Made by a program: the position numbers and the translations under genes
DNA from: Aeromicrobium sp. Root472D3
Lineage (GTDB): Bacteria > Actinomycetota > Actinomycetes > Propionibacteriales > Nocardioidaceae
Assembly (NCBI RefSeq): GCF_001426485.1
Contig: NZ_LMET01000001.1
Coordinates: 1,669,609-1,733,608, forward strand
Direction of reading: 5' to 3'
Length of the DNA: 64,000 bases
Shown: piece by piece, positions 26,215-37,656 of the stretch
Position numbering within the stretch: position 1 is the stretch's first letter
Layout of the letters: the number at the start of each line of letters is the position of its first letter
The notes under the pieces: generated by a model
What the model saw: only the letters and a program-made list of their open reading frames with translations
Told to the model about the DNA's origin: nothing
Databases searched by the model: none

Positions 26215-27075
26215 TCACTCGGGCTGCTTGGGCGCCTCGCGGTAGACCGGCAGCGAGCCGGCGTCGACGGCCTCGAGCAGCTCGATCGCGGCATCGGTGG
26301 CGCGATCGCGGACGTCGGCGGGGTCGCACCAGTGGACCGCCTTGATCTCGGTGGGCTGCAGCGTCATGCCGTCAGTGATCGTGCTGTCGACGATGCCGAG
26401 GTCGAACAGGAAGATGCACGCGTCGTCCCAGCCGCGCCACGCCGGCAGCCAGTTGACGGTCAGCAGGTCGCGCACCTCGACCGTGGTGCCCAGCTCCTCC
26501 TCGAGCTCGCGCACCAGCCCGACGGACGGCGCCTCGCCGACCTCGATGACGCCGCCGGGCAGGTCCCACTCCTGCTTGTAGGTCAGCTCGCACAGCAGCA
26601 CGCGGCCGCGTTCGTCGCGCACCAGGCCCTGGCTGATGATCCGCTTCGTCGGCAGCCCGGCGTTGAGGATCGCGATGAACCCCTCGCGGGTGTCGGCGGG
26701 CGGGTCGTCGACCAGGCGGGCCATCAGCACGTCGTCGGCGCCGTCGCCGGGGCGTCGCACGATGCCCTCGCGCCGCAGCCCGGCGATCGAGGCGGCCCGC
26801 ACGTCACGCGTGTCGTCGGTCGACAGGCGCACCTCGACCCGGCCGACGTCGAGCGCGTCGAAGGCGTGGGCCACGGCCAGCCGGAGCGCCCGGGCGACCA
26901 CGAACGGCTTCTCGATGCGGGAGTTCCAGCGGATCGACGCGGTGCCCGGGCCCTCGCGGCGCAGGGCCACGGTGCCGAGCCGCTCGCCGCCGAGCACGAT
27001 CGCGAATCCCGTGAACTCGTCGGATCCCGAGGTGGGCTCGAGGGCCAGGTCGTCGTCACGCAGGCTCACGGGCAT
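26215..27075 (-). CDS. GNAT-Nudix fusion protein
   Basis: 286-residue protein. The C-terminal half is a Nudix hydrolase with a complete box G175-x5-E181-x7-R189-E190-x2-E193-E194-x-G196, which binds the metal for hydrolysis of nucleoside diphosphate-X compounds. The N-terminal 120 residues look like a degenerate GNAT acetyltransferase (GGERLGTVALRREGPGTASIRWNSRI, ALRLAVAHAFDALDVGRVEVRLSTDDTRDVRAASIAGLRREGI), with strand and helix order of that fold. Substrate unknown. The ATG is six bases after TAGCCT and has no Shine-Dalgarno, so it is probably leaderless. Confidence 0.78.
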   Translation of the reverse strand: MPVSLRDDDLALEPTSGSDEFTGFAIVLGGERLGTVALRREGPGTASIRWNSRIEKPFVVARALRLAVAHAFDALDVGRVEVRLSTDDTRDVRAASIAGLRREGIVRRPGDGADDVLMARLVDDPPADTREGFIAILNAGLPTKRIISQGLVRDERGRVLLCELTYKQEWDLPGGVIEVGEAPSVGLVRELEEELGTTVEVRDLLTVNWLPAWRGWDDACIFLFDLGIVDSTITDGMTLQPTEIKAVHWCDPADVRDRATDAAIELLEAVDAGSLPVYREAPKQPE

Positions 27076-27081
27076 GCCGTC

Positions 27082-27087
27082 AGGCTA
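27082..27087 (-). promoter_or_regulatory. -10 hexamer of leaderless GNAT-Nudix gene
   Basis: TAGCCT on the minus strand, six bases before the ATG at 27075. Confidence 0.5.
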
Positions 27088-27135
27088 TCGGCCCCGGCCC
27101 GGCACGGCTCGCCCGTGCGTCCGACCCGTGGTCGC

Positions 27136-28344
27136 TCAGCCGATCGGGCCCTCGCCGAGCGTCACGGTCTCGGTGTGGGCCCGACCGGACGGATCGGTCC
27201 ACGCGACCGTCACGCGGTCGCCGACGGCGAGCTCGCCCACCGCGGACGCGAGGGCGTCGGACGACGTCACGGCCCGGCCGCCGAGCGACGTGATCGTGCT
27301 GCCCGCGACGATGCCGGCGTCCGCGGCGGGGGATTCGTCCTGCACCCCGGCGACGAGCGCGCCCGTCACCTCCGCCGACAGCGAGATCCCGAGGTACCCG
27401 TGGTTGCCGATCTGCACGGTGTCGCTCGACGTCCCCGCCTCGATCTGGTCGGCGATCTCCAGCGCCTGGGCGATCGGCACGGCGTATCCCGTGATGTCGG
27501 CCGAGCCGCTGGACGCCGCGGTGCTCATGCCGACGACCTCGCCGTCGTCGTCGTAGAGCGCGCCGCCGGAGTCGCCCGCGATGATGTCGGCGTCGATCTC
27601 GATGAGCCCCGTCAGCCGGCTCGCGTCGCCGCCGGTCTCGCTCGAGACCGTGATCGACTGGTCCACGCCGAGGACCGTGCCGGCCGCGGCACTGGCGGCA
27701 CCGCCGTCGCCGTTGGCGTTGCCCACCGCCGTGACGGAGTCGCCGACCGCCACGGTCTCGGCGGTGTCGGTCGTGACCGTGGCGAGGCCCTGCGCGTCGG
27801 CGAGCTGCAGCACCGCGACGTCGTGCGTCGCGTCGTAGCCGACGACCTCGGCGTCGTACGTCGTGCCGGTCGAGACGACCTCCACGGAGATCGACGTCGC
27901 GCCCTCCACGACGTGGTGGTTGGTCAGGATCTCGCCGTCGGACGTCAGGACCATGCCGGTGCCGGCGGCCTGGCCGGACCCGTAGTCGAGCGTCGTGTCG
28001 ATGTAGACCAGCCCCTTCTCCTGCGTCTCGGAGGCGTCCGTCGTGGTGGTCTGCTGCGTCGAGCCCGACGTGCTCCCGTCACCGCCGGGACCGCCGAGAC
28101 CGCTGCGGCCGTCCGGGAGGGTCGCCGGGCCGCCGAATCCGCCGTAGCCGTACCCCGACGGGGGTGCGGTGAGGGTGCGCTGCTGGGTCGCGACCGACGT
28201 GCCGGTCGAGTCGGCCTGGCCGGCGGTGATGCCGAACGCCGTCATGCCGGCGGCCGCGACGGCCGTGGTGGCCAGGACGGCGATCCGGTGGCGCGGACGG
28301 GGACGGGCGGCGGGCCGTGCGAGGGCGGTGGGCTGGTCGTTCAT
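27136..28344 (-). CDS. HtrA/DegP-type serine protease with PDZ domain
   Basis: 402-residue membrane-anchored or secreted protease for envelope quality control. Arg/Pro-rich cytoplasmic N-terminus, one helix at about 20-41, a Gly/Tyr/Ser/Thr-rich linker (60-108), trypsin-like domain with H144 (TNHHVVEG), D175 (ATHDVAV) and S259 (AGDSGGAL), and a C-terminal PDZ domain (about 315-395). All catalytic residues are present. AGGGAGATCCC precedes the ATG. Relatives in actinobacteria (PepD/HtrA) answer to envelope stress; no regulatory site was seen. It is divergent from the ArsR gene. Confidence 0.88.
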   Translation of the reverse strand: MNDQPTALARPAARPRPRHRIAVLATTAVAAAGMTAFGITAGQADSTGTSVATQQRTLTAPPSGYGYGGFGGPATLPDGRSGLGGPGGDGSTSGSTQQTTTTDASETQEKGLVYIDTTLDYGSGQAAGTGMVLTSDGEILTNHHVVEGATSISVEVVSTGTTYDAEVVGYDATHDVAVLQLADAQGLATVTTDTAETVAVGDSVTAVGNANGDGGAASAAAGTVLGVDQSITVSSETGGDASRLTGLIEIDADIIAGDSGGALYDDDGEVVGMSTAASSGSADITGYAVPIAQALEIADQIEAGTSSDTVQIGNHGYLGISLSAEVTGALVAGVQDESPAADAGIVAGSTITSLGGRAVTSSDALASAVGELAVGDRVTVAWTDPSGRAHTETVTLGEGPIG

Positions 28345-28449
28345 GGGATCTCCCTGGTGGTCGGTGCTGCCAGTCAAGATCGCGAGGCTGGGTGCCGCCT
28401 GTGAGGAGGGTGGGCGTGCGATGAGCGCCGGGCAGACCACGCGGGGGCT

Positions 28450-28479
28450 GCAAAGAACTGTTTGCAAAGAACTCTTTGC
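28450..28479. promoter_or_regulatory. probable ArsR operator
   Basis: Two direct copies of GCAAAGAACT at 28450 and 28464 (14-bp step); the second is also the left half of the palindrome GCAAAG-AACT-CTTTGC (28464-28479), and the first pairs imperfectly with GTTTGC. It ends 17 bases before the regulator ATG. The position and AT-richness inside GC-rich DNA suggest autoregulation by the ArsR-type protein. Confidence 0.6.
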
Positions 28480-28496
28480 GGTTCTATCGTGGGCGC

Positions 28497-29021
28497 ATGG
28501 CACTCACCCGGAAGGTCGTCGACGACCTCGAGACCCTCAAGGCCGTCTCGCACCCCCTGCGGCTCTCGCTGCTCGGCCGTCTCCGCGCCGACGGGCCCGC
28601 GACGGCGTCCGAGCTCGGCCGCGCGCTGGGGGAGTCCAGCGGCTCGACGTCGTACCACCTCCGCCAGCTCGAGCGCTTCGGCTTCGTCGGCGACGACGAC
28701 GAGCAGCCGTCGGGTCGCGAGCGCCGGTGGAGGGCGCTGCACGACGCGACGTCGTTCCCGACCGGCCTCGCCGAGCTCGACGGGGGACGCGAGTTCGTCG
28801 ACGTCGTCCGCCGCCGCCAGGAGGAGCACCTGCGCAACGGCCTCGAGGCGTGGACCGATCACCGTCCGGGCCTCGGGCACAGCGACTACGACCTGCGCCT
28901 CGACCCCGCCGACCTCGAGGCGCTCGGCGACGAGCTGCACGCGCTGGTCGAGCGCTACTCGCACCGGCAGGGCTCCGAGCACGTCGCCCTGCACGTCATC
29001 ACGCTGCCGCAGACGTCGTGA
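28497..29021 (+). CDS. ArsR-family transcriptional regulator
   Basis: 174-residue regulator with an N-terminal winged helix-turn-helix (LKAVSHPLRLSLLGRLRADGPATASELGRALGESSGSTSYHLRQLERFGFV, about 13-65) of ArsR type and a C-terminal ligand or dimerisation region without the metal-binding cysteines of metal sensors. It overlaps the MFS gene by GTGA and probably represses both genes through the repeats directly upstream, releasing when the transporter's substrate is present (inference). Confidence 0.85.
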   Translation: MALTRKVVDDLETLKAVSHPLRLSLLGRLRADGPATASELGRALGESSGSTSYHLRQLERFGFVGDDDEQPSGRERRWRALHDATSFPTGLAELDGGREFVDVVRRRQEEHLRNGLEAWTDHRPGLGHSDYDLRLDPADLEALGDELHALVERYSHRQGSEHVALHVITLPQTS

Positions 29022-30328
29022 GCGTCCGGTCGCGGTTCTGGCTGCTCGCGGCGGTCCGCTGGCTGCCGACCGGGTTGATCGTGCCCGTGATGGCGCTGCT
29101 GCCGCTCGAGAGGGGTCTGTCGGTTGCCGAGCTCGGCGGCGTCCTGGCGGTGCAGGGCGTCGTCGTGCTGCTCCTCGAGCTGCCCACCGGCGGCTTCGCC
29201 GACACGCTCGGACGACGTCCGGTCTGGATCGCGTCGGCGGTCGTGGCCTCCGTGGCGTACGGCCTGTACTCCGTCGCGCAGACGCCGGTGGTGTTCGCGG
29301 CGGCGGTGGCCCTCACCGGCGTGTTCCGCGCGCTCGACAGCGGCCCGCTGAACGCGTGGTTCGTCGACGCGGTCGGCGAGCAGGTGCCCGAGCCGGCTCG
29401 CAGCGCCGAGGTGGCGCGGGGCCTGGCGGGCTACGCGGCGGTCGTGGGCCTGTCGATCGCGGTGGGTGCGCTGCTGTCGGCGGGCCTCGTCGCCTGGGCG
29501 CCGTTCGGCCGGGCCGAGGCGCTGGCGGTGCCCCACCGGGTCGCCTGCGCGCTCGCGGTCGTGCAGGTCGTGGCGGCCTGGGTGCTCATGGACGAGGACC
29601 GCTCGGCCCGCGTGGGAGGCGTCGTCCGCTCGGTGCGGGCCACCCCGCGGGCGATCGCCGACGGCGCGCGTCTGCTGCTGCGCTCACGCGTCCTGCGCGC
29701 CCTCGTGGCGGTCGAGGTGCTGTGGGGCTTCGGCCTGGTCGCGTTCGAGTCGATGACACCGGTCCGGCTGGAGGAGATGCTGGGGGACGGCGACCTCGCG
29801 GCGACCGTCATGGGGCCCGCCTCCGCGGGGGCCTGGGCGGTCTCGGCCGTCGGAGCCGCCGCCGTGCCCTGGCTGCTGCGCCGGTGGAGCCTCGTGGCGG
29901 TGTCGGTCGCGCTCAAGGTCGTGCAGGCCCTCACGGTCGTCGCGATGGGGGTGGCCGCCGGACCCGTCGGGCTCGTGGCGGGTCTGCTCGCGACGTACGC
30001 CGTGCACTCGGCCGCCGGGGCCGTCTACGAGACGTTGCTGCACCAGCAGGCGCGACCCGAGAACCGCGCCACGGTGCTGTCGCTGGCGTCGATGGCGATG
30101 CACCCCGGTGCGGCGGTCGGCGCGGTCGTCCTCGGTGCCGTGGCCACCAGCGCCTCGCCGGGTGCCGCGATCGTGGTCGGCGGGCTGGTGCTGGGCGCGG
30201 CCGCCCCGCTGTTCCTCGTCACGCCGACGCGCGGGGGCGGACGCCCGGCAGGTGCCGCACCTCCTATGCTCGGTCGCGACGGCGGCACGTCGGTCGCCAG
30301 AGACGGTGTGGAGGCACGACATGACTGA
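29018..30328 (+). CDS. MFS transporter
   Basis: 436-residue efflux-type major facilitator with about 12 helices. The cytoplasmic loop after helix 2 reads GGFADTLGRRPVW, the MFS signature. The sequence pattern ELPTGGFADTLGRRPVWIASAV is seen in a large group of actinobacterial drug-exporter-like permeases. The GTG start overlaps the ArsR stop by four bases, and the end overlaps the enoyl-CoA hydratase gene by eight, so the three genes form one operon. The substrate is not known; the regulator suggests an inducible toxic compound. Confidence 0.85.
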   Translation: MSVRSRFWLLAAVRWLPTGLIVPVMALLPLERGLSVAELGGVLAVQGVVVLLLELPTGGFADTLGRRPVWIASAVVASVAYGLYSVAQTPVVFAAAVALTGVFRALDSGPLNAWFVDAVGEQVPEPARSAEVARGLAGYAAVVGLSIAVGALLSAGLVAWAPFGRAEALAVPHRVACALAVVQVVAAWVLMDEDRSARVGGVVRSVRATPRAIADGARLLLRSRVLRALVAVEVLWGFGLVAFESMTPVRLEEMLGDGDLAATVMGPASAGAWAVSAVGAAAVPWLLRRWSLVAVSVALKVVQALTVVAMGVAAGPVGLVAGLLATYAVHSAAGAVYETLLHQQARPENRATVLSLASMAMHPGAAVGAVVLGAVATSASPGAAIVVGGLVLGAAAPLFLVTPTRGGGRPAGAAPPMLGRDGGTSVARDGVEARHD

Positions 30329-31100
30329 ATTCGTCCGGCTCGAGGTCAGCGACGGGGTGGGCACGATCCGCCTCGACCGCCCGAAGATGAACGCCCTGAA
30401 CGCGCAGCTGCAGCGCGAGCTCAGCGAGGTGGCCCGCGAGGCCGACGAGCGCGACGACGTCGCCGCGGTCGTCCTGTTCGGCGGCGAGCGCGTGTTCGCG
30501 GCCGGGGCGGACGTCAAGGAGATGGGCACGATGTCGCACGCCGAGATGGTCAGGCACGCCCACCTGCTGCAGGCCTTCACGCGCGACGTCGCGGCGATCA
30601 GCAAGCCGACCGTCACCGCGATCACGGGCTTCGCCCTCGGCGGCGGGTGCGAGCTGGCGCTGTCGACCGACGTCCGCTTCGCGGCCGACGACGCCACGCT
30701 CGGACAGCCCGAGATCCTGCTGGGCATCATCCCCGGGGCCGGCGGCACGCAGCGCCTCGCGCGGCTCGTCGGCCCGGCCAAGGCCAAGGACCTGATCTTC
30801 ACGGGACGCTTCGTCGACGCCGCCGAGGCGCTCGCGATCGGCCTGGTCGACCAGGTGCACCCCGCCGACGCCGTCTACGGCAAGGCCGTCGAGTGGGCGT
30901 CGCAGTTCGTCGGCGGGCCGCGGCTCGCGCTGCGCGCCGCCAAGAACGCCGTCGACCGCGGTCTCGAGGTCGACCTGCAGACCGGGCTCGAGATCGAGCG
31001 CGTCGAGTTCTCGGGGCTGTTCGCGACCGACGACCGCGTCGCTGGCATGACGTCGTTCGTCGAGAACGGACCCGGCAAGGCGACCTTCACCGGGCGCTGA
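30321..31100 (+). CDS. enoyl-CoA hydratase/isomerase family protein
   Basis: 259-residue crotonase-fold enzyme, likely hydrating 2-enoyl-CoA. Oxyanion-hole segments AAGADVKEM (residues 60-68) and ALGGGCELA are present, and both catalytic glutamates stand at E111 and E131 (GQPEILLGIIPGAGGTQRL), the pair of true hydratases. Best fit is to the short-chain EchA8/PaaF group. GGAGGCACGAC before the ATG is the ribosome site. It sits at the end of the ArsR-MFS operon, a context that does not explain its role. Confidence 0.88.
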   Translation: MTEFVRLEVSDGVGTIRLDRPKMNALNAQLQRELSEVAREADERDDVAAVVLFGGERVFAAGADVKEMGTMSHAEMVRHAHLLQAFTRDVAAISKPTVTAITGFALGGGCELALSTDVRFAADDATLGQPEILLGIIPGAGGTQRLARLVGPAKAKDLIFTGRFVDAAEALAIGLVDQVHPADAVYGKAVEWASQFVGGPRLALRAAKNAVDRGLEVDLQTGLEIERVEFSGLFATDDRVAGMTSFVENGPGKATFTGR

Positions 31101-31188
31101 CCGTCGGCGGCGCCGCGCGGGCGGTGCGGGCGCGAAGGTCACACCGCGTGGATTGGCACCGTCGGGGTCCGTCCGCGATGCTGGTCGC

Positions 31189-33165
31189 GTGCCGCAGACG
31201 ACGTGTCCTCCGAACCTCGCCGAGCTGGCCCGCGCCCACGGCGTCGCGACCGAGTACGAGGGGTCCGACCGCACGCCGGTGCAGGTCGACCCGTCCCTCG
31301 TCGTCGCGGTGCTCGGCATGCTCGACGTCGACGCCACCTCCGACGAGGCCGTCGAGGCGTCGCTCGCCGCGGCGAGAGAGCGTGACCGCACGACGTCGCT
31401 GCCGCCGACCGTCGTGGTCGTCGAGGGACGCCCGACGTCGCTGGACGTCGCGGTGCGCCTCGACCTCGAGGACGGCACGAGCCGCGAGGTCGGGGCGGGG
31501 GAGCCCCTGCCGTCCGACCTGCCGCTCGGCTGGCACACCGCCGTCGCGGACGATCGGACGTCGACCGTGATCGTGGCGCCGGCCCGCATGGACGACATCC
31601 GCCCCACGTGGGGCTGGATGCTGCAGCTGTACGCGCTGCGGTCGGCCGACTCGTGGGGCATGGGCGACTTCGGCGACCTCGCGGAGTTCGCCCGTCGCGC
31701 CGGCACCGAGCAGGGGGCCGGGGTCGTGCTCGTCAACCCCGTCCAGGCCGTCTCGCCGACGCACCCGATCCAGCGCTCGCCGTACTCACCGGCCAGCCGC
31801 CGCTTCGCCAACCCGCTCTACCTGCGGGTCACCGACACCGCCGCGTACCGGTCCGCCGACGCCGCCCTGCAGGCGGCCGTCCTTTCTCTCGCGCCGCGCC
31901 GCGACACCGACGAGATCGAGCACGACGCCGTGTGGGACGCCAAGCTCGCGGCGCTCGAGCTGCTGTGGCCCCATCGGCCCGAGGCCGAACGGTCCGTCGA
32001 GCCCGATGACGCCCTGCGCGACTTCGCGACCTTCTGCGCGCTGGCCGAGCAGCACGGCGGCGACTGGCGCGACTGGCCCACGACGCTGCACGATCCCGCG
32101 GGTCCGGCCGTGACGCAGCTGCGGGTCGAGCTGGCCGACCGGATCGCCTTCCACGTGTGGCTGCAGCACCGGTGCCGCGAACAGCTCGACGCGGCGCGGG
32201 CGGCGGCGCGCGAGGGCGGCATGGGCGTCGGCATCGTCCACGACCTGCCCGTCGGGGTCAGCGCGGGCGGTCCCGACACGTGGTCGCAGCGCGAGGTCTT
32301 CGCACCGTCGGTGCGGGTGGGCTGCCCCGCCGACGCCTTCAACGAGCTGGGCCAGGACTGGGGCCTGCCGCCGTTCCGTCCCGCCGAGCTCGCCGCAGCC
32401 GGCTACCAGCCGTTCCGCGAGGTCGTGCGCAGCGTCCTGCGCCACGCCGACGGCATCCGGATCGACCACATCGCGGGCCTGTGGCGCCTGTGGTGGATCC
32501 CGCCGGGAGAGCCCGCGCACCGTGGCACCTACGTGCACTACGACGCCGACGCGATGCTCGCGGTCGTCGCGCTCGAGGCGCACCGCGCCGGGGCCATCAT
32601 CGTCGGCGAGGACCTCGGGACGGTCGAGGACGTCGTGACCGAGACGATGCACGAGCGCGGCATGCTGAGCTCGGCCGTGCTGTGGTTCGAGCGCGACTGG
32701 GACGCCGACGGCCAGCCGTTCCGGCGTCCCGTCGACTGGGAGCCCGCGACGATGGCGAGCGTCACGACGCACGACCTGCCGACCGCGACGGGATGGCTCG
32801 ACGCCGAGCACGTGCGCCTGCGCGCGTCCCTCGACCTGCTCGACGGTCCGGTCGACGACGCGCTCGCCGAGGCGGCCACCGACCGCGAGGCGCTGATGGC
32901 CCTCGTGCGCGACGAGGGCATCGACGTCACCGACCCGGTCGTCGCGCTGCACGCCGTCATCGCCCGCGCCGCGTCGCGTCTCGTGCTGAGCGCTCCCACC
33001 GACGTCGTCGGCGAGCGCCGCCAGCCCAACCTCCCCGGAACGGTCGACGCGTACCCCAACTGGCGGATCCCGCTGCCCGTGACGCTCGAGCAGTTCTTCG
33101 ACGACGAGCACGTCGCAACGGTCGTCGCGCCGCTGCGCGCCGAGCGTCCGCCGGCGGGCGACTGA
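31189..33165 (+). CDS. malQ: 4-alpha-glucanotransferase (MalQ)
   Basis: GH77 amylomaltase of 658 residues which moves malto-oligosaccharide segments between alpha-1,4-glucans. Catalytic residues D426 (GIRIDHIAGL), E474 (IIVGEDLG) and D529 (TTHDLPTATGW) are all there. The 140-residue N-terminal extension before WGWMLQLYALRSADSWGMGDFGDL is usual in actinobacterial MalQ. The GTG at 31189 is preferred, but an in-frame GTG at 31171 and ATG at 31153 exist and no clear Shine-Dalgarno decides. It opens the glucan/trehalose block, with glgX 52 bases downstream. Confidence 0.93.
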   Translation: MPQTTCPPNLAELARAHGVATEYEGSDRTPVQVDPSLVVAVLGMLDVDATSDEAVEASLAAARERDRTTSLPPTVVVVEGRPTSLDVAVRLDLEDGTSREVGAGEPLPSDLPLGWHTAVADDRTSTVIVAPARMDDIRPTWGWMLQLYALRSADSWGMGDFGDLAEFARRAGTEQGAGVVLVNPVQAVSPTHPIQRSPYSPASRRFANPLYLRVTDTAAYRSADAALQAAVLSLAPRRDTDEIEHDAVWDAKLAALELLWPHRPEAERSVEPDDALRDFATFCALAEQHGGDWRDWPTTLHDPAGPAVTQLRVELADRIAFHVWLQHRCREQLDAARAAAREGGMGVGIVHDLPVGVSAGGPDTWSQREVFAPSVRVGCPADAFNELGQDWGLPPFRPAELAAAGYQPFREVVRSVLRHADGIRIDHIAGLWRLWWIPPGEPAHRGTYVHYDADAMLAVVALEAHRAGAIIVGEDLGTVEDVVTETMHERGMLSSAVLWFERDWDADGQPFRRPVDWEPATMASVTTHDLPTATGWLDAEHVRLRASLDLLDGPVDDALAEAATDREALMALVRDEGIDVTDPVVALHAVIARAASRLVLSAPTDVVGERRQPNLPGTVDAYPNWRIPLPVTLEQFFDDEHVATVVAPLRAERPPAGD

Positions 33166-33217
33166 CCTCACAGCTCCCCACGGGTTGCCCCTGCCGAATG
33201 GGGGTAATCGGTGACAG

Positions 33218-35367
<2,150 letters not shown>

Positions 35368-35371
<4 letters not shown>

Positions 35372-37635
35372 CCACGCCGTCGTCGACGTACCGGCTGCAG
35401 CTGCGGCCGGAGTTCGGCTTCGGCGACGCCCGTGACGTCGTCGACTACCTCGACGCGCTGGGGGTGGGGGCCGTGTACGTGTCGCCCGTGCTCGACGCCA
35501 CGCCGGGATCGACGCACGGCTACGACGTGACCGACCCGCGGGTGGCGCGTCCCGCCCTCGGTGGCGAGGAGGGGCGGCTCGCGCTGGCCGACGCGGTGCG
35601 GGCCGCGGGCCTGGGGCTCGTCGTCGACATCGTGCCGAACCACATGTCGGTCGAGGTGCCCGCCGCCAACCCGTTCTGGTGGGACCTGCTGACCAAGGGG
35701 CGGGCGTCGCAGTTTGCGCACTGGTTCGACGTCGACTGGAGCCGCGACCGCATCCTCGTGCCGGTGCTCGGCTCGGCCGACGACGTCGACGAGCTGACGG
35801 TCGAGGACGACGAGCTCGTGTACTTCGACCACCGCTTCCCGATCACGGGCGACACCGACGGCACGCCGCAGGAGATCCACGACCGCCAGCCCTACGAGCT
35901 GGTCGACTGGCGGCGTGGCAACACCGAGCTGAACTACCGACGCTTCTTCGACATCACGACGCTGGCCGCCGTGCGCGTCGAGCAGCGCGACGTCTTCGAG
36001 ATGGTGCACTCGGCCGTCCTGCGCTGGGTCGCGGACGGTGACGTGACGGGTCTGCGCGTCGACCACCCTGACGGCCTGGCCGACCCCACCGGCTACATGC
36101 GCTGGCTGCGCGACGCCGCGCCCGGGGCGTGGATCGTCGTCGAGAAGATCCTGCACCCGGGGGAGGACCTGCCCGAGAGCTGGCCCGTCGACGGCACGAC
36201 GGGCTACGACGCGCTGGGCGAGATCTTCGGCGTGCTGGTCGACCCGGCCGGCGAGGCGCCGCTGACGTCGCTGGCCGCCGAGCTGGGCCAGGACACCGAC
36301 TACGCCGCGGTCGAGCAGGACGCGCGCCGGCTCGTGACCGACGAGATCCTGGTGGCCGAGGTGCGCCGCATCGCGGCGCTGGTCGATGCAGAAGAGGCCG
36401 ACGCCCGCGCCGCGGTCGCCGAGACCATGATCGCGTTCGACGTCTACCGGTCGTACCTGCCCGACGAGGCCGACCACTGGCGCAGCTCGGTCGCGACGGC
36501 GCGCGAGCGTCGTCCCGACCTCGCCGACGCGCTCGACGCGCTCGACCGCCAGGTCACGGGCGAGCCCGACGGCGAGCTGGCGACCCGCATCCAGCAGACG
36601 TCCGGCATGGTCGTGGCCAAGGGCACCGAGGACACGACGTTCTACCGCTACACGCGCTTCGCGGCGCTCAACGAGGTCGGTGGCTCACCCGACCGCTTCG
36701 GCATCGACGTCGACGAGCTGCACCGCCTCGCCGCTGCACGCGACGGGGGATCGCCCGCGGCGATGACGACGTTGACGACGCACGACACCAAGCGGTCCGA
36801 GGACGTGCGCGCCCGCATGGCGGTGCTGTCGGAGGTCGCCGACGAGTTCGCCGGCCTCGTCCGCACGTGGTCGGCGCGGTGCGGGCTGGGCGAGCCCTCG
36901 CTCGAGCTGCTGGCGTGGCAGACGCTCGTCGGCGCCGCCCCGATCAGCGACGAGCGCCTGGTCGACTACCTGCTCAAGGCCGCGCGCGAGTCCAAGATCC
37001 GCACGACGTGGACCGAGCCCGACGAGGAGTTCGAGCAGCGCATCCGCGACTGGCCCGCCGCCGTGCGTGCCGCGGTCGGCGACGACGTGGACGCCTTCGT
37101 CGAGCGCATCACCGGGCCCGGCTGGACCAACGCGCTGAGCCAGAAGATGCTGCAGCTGACCGCCCCCGGCGTGCCCGACGTCTACCAGGGCACCGAGCTG
37201 TGGGACTTCTCGCTCGTCGACCCCGACAACCGTCGACCCGTCGACTACGCGCTGCGTCGCACGGTCCTCGCGCGCCTCGACGACGGCGAGGTGCCGGCGG
37301 TCGACGAGACGGGCGCCGCCAAGCTGCTGCTGGTGCACCGCGTGCTGACGCTGCGTCGCGACCGCCCCGAGCTGTTCCGGGGCTACCGGCCGATGCGGGC
37401 CGAGGGACCGGCAGCCGATCACGCGGTCGCGTACGGGCGAGGCGACGACCTGGTGGTCGTCGCGACCCGCCTGCCCGTCGGGCTCGGGGAGGCCGGGGGG
37501 TGGCGCGACACGACGCTCGACCTGCCGGCCGGCGAGTGGACCGACGCCCTGACCGGTGAGACGGTCGACGGCTCGTCCGCCCGCCTGGCGTCGCTGCTCG
37601 ACCGCTACCCGGTCGCGCTGCTCGTGCGGGGCTGA
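35368..37635 (+). CDS. treY: maltooligosyl trehalose synthase TreY
   Basis: Turns the reducing-end alpha-1,4 bond of maltodextrin into alpha,alpha-1,1, giving maltooligosyl trehalose. The 755-residue GH13_26 enzyme begins STYRLQLRPEFGFGDARDVVDYL, has nucleophile D232 (GLRVDHPDG), acid E259 (IVVEKIL) and D473 (TTHDTKRSEDVRAR), and the PGVPDVYQGTELWDFSLVDPDNRRPVD motif diagnostic of TreY. Start GTG overlaps the glgX stop, so translation is coupled. The partner gene treZ lies after an intervening lipoprotein gene, an arrangement that breaks the usual treX-treY-treZ order. Confidence 0.95.
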
Positions 37636-37644
37636 TCCGTCGCC

Positions 37645-37650
37645 TACCGT
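37645..37650 (+). promoter_or_regulatory. -10 hexamer of leaderless lipoprotein gene
   Basis: TACCGT six bases before the ATG at 37657, inside the short gap after treY. Confidence 0.45.
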
Positions 37651-37656
37651 GGCCGG

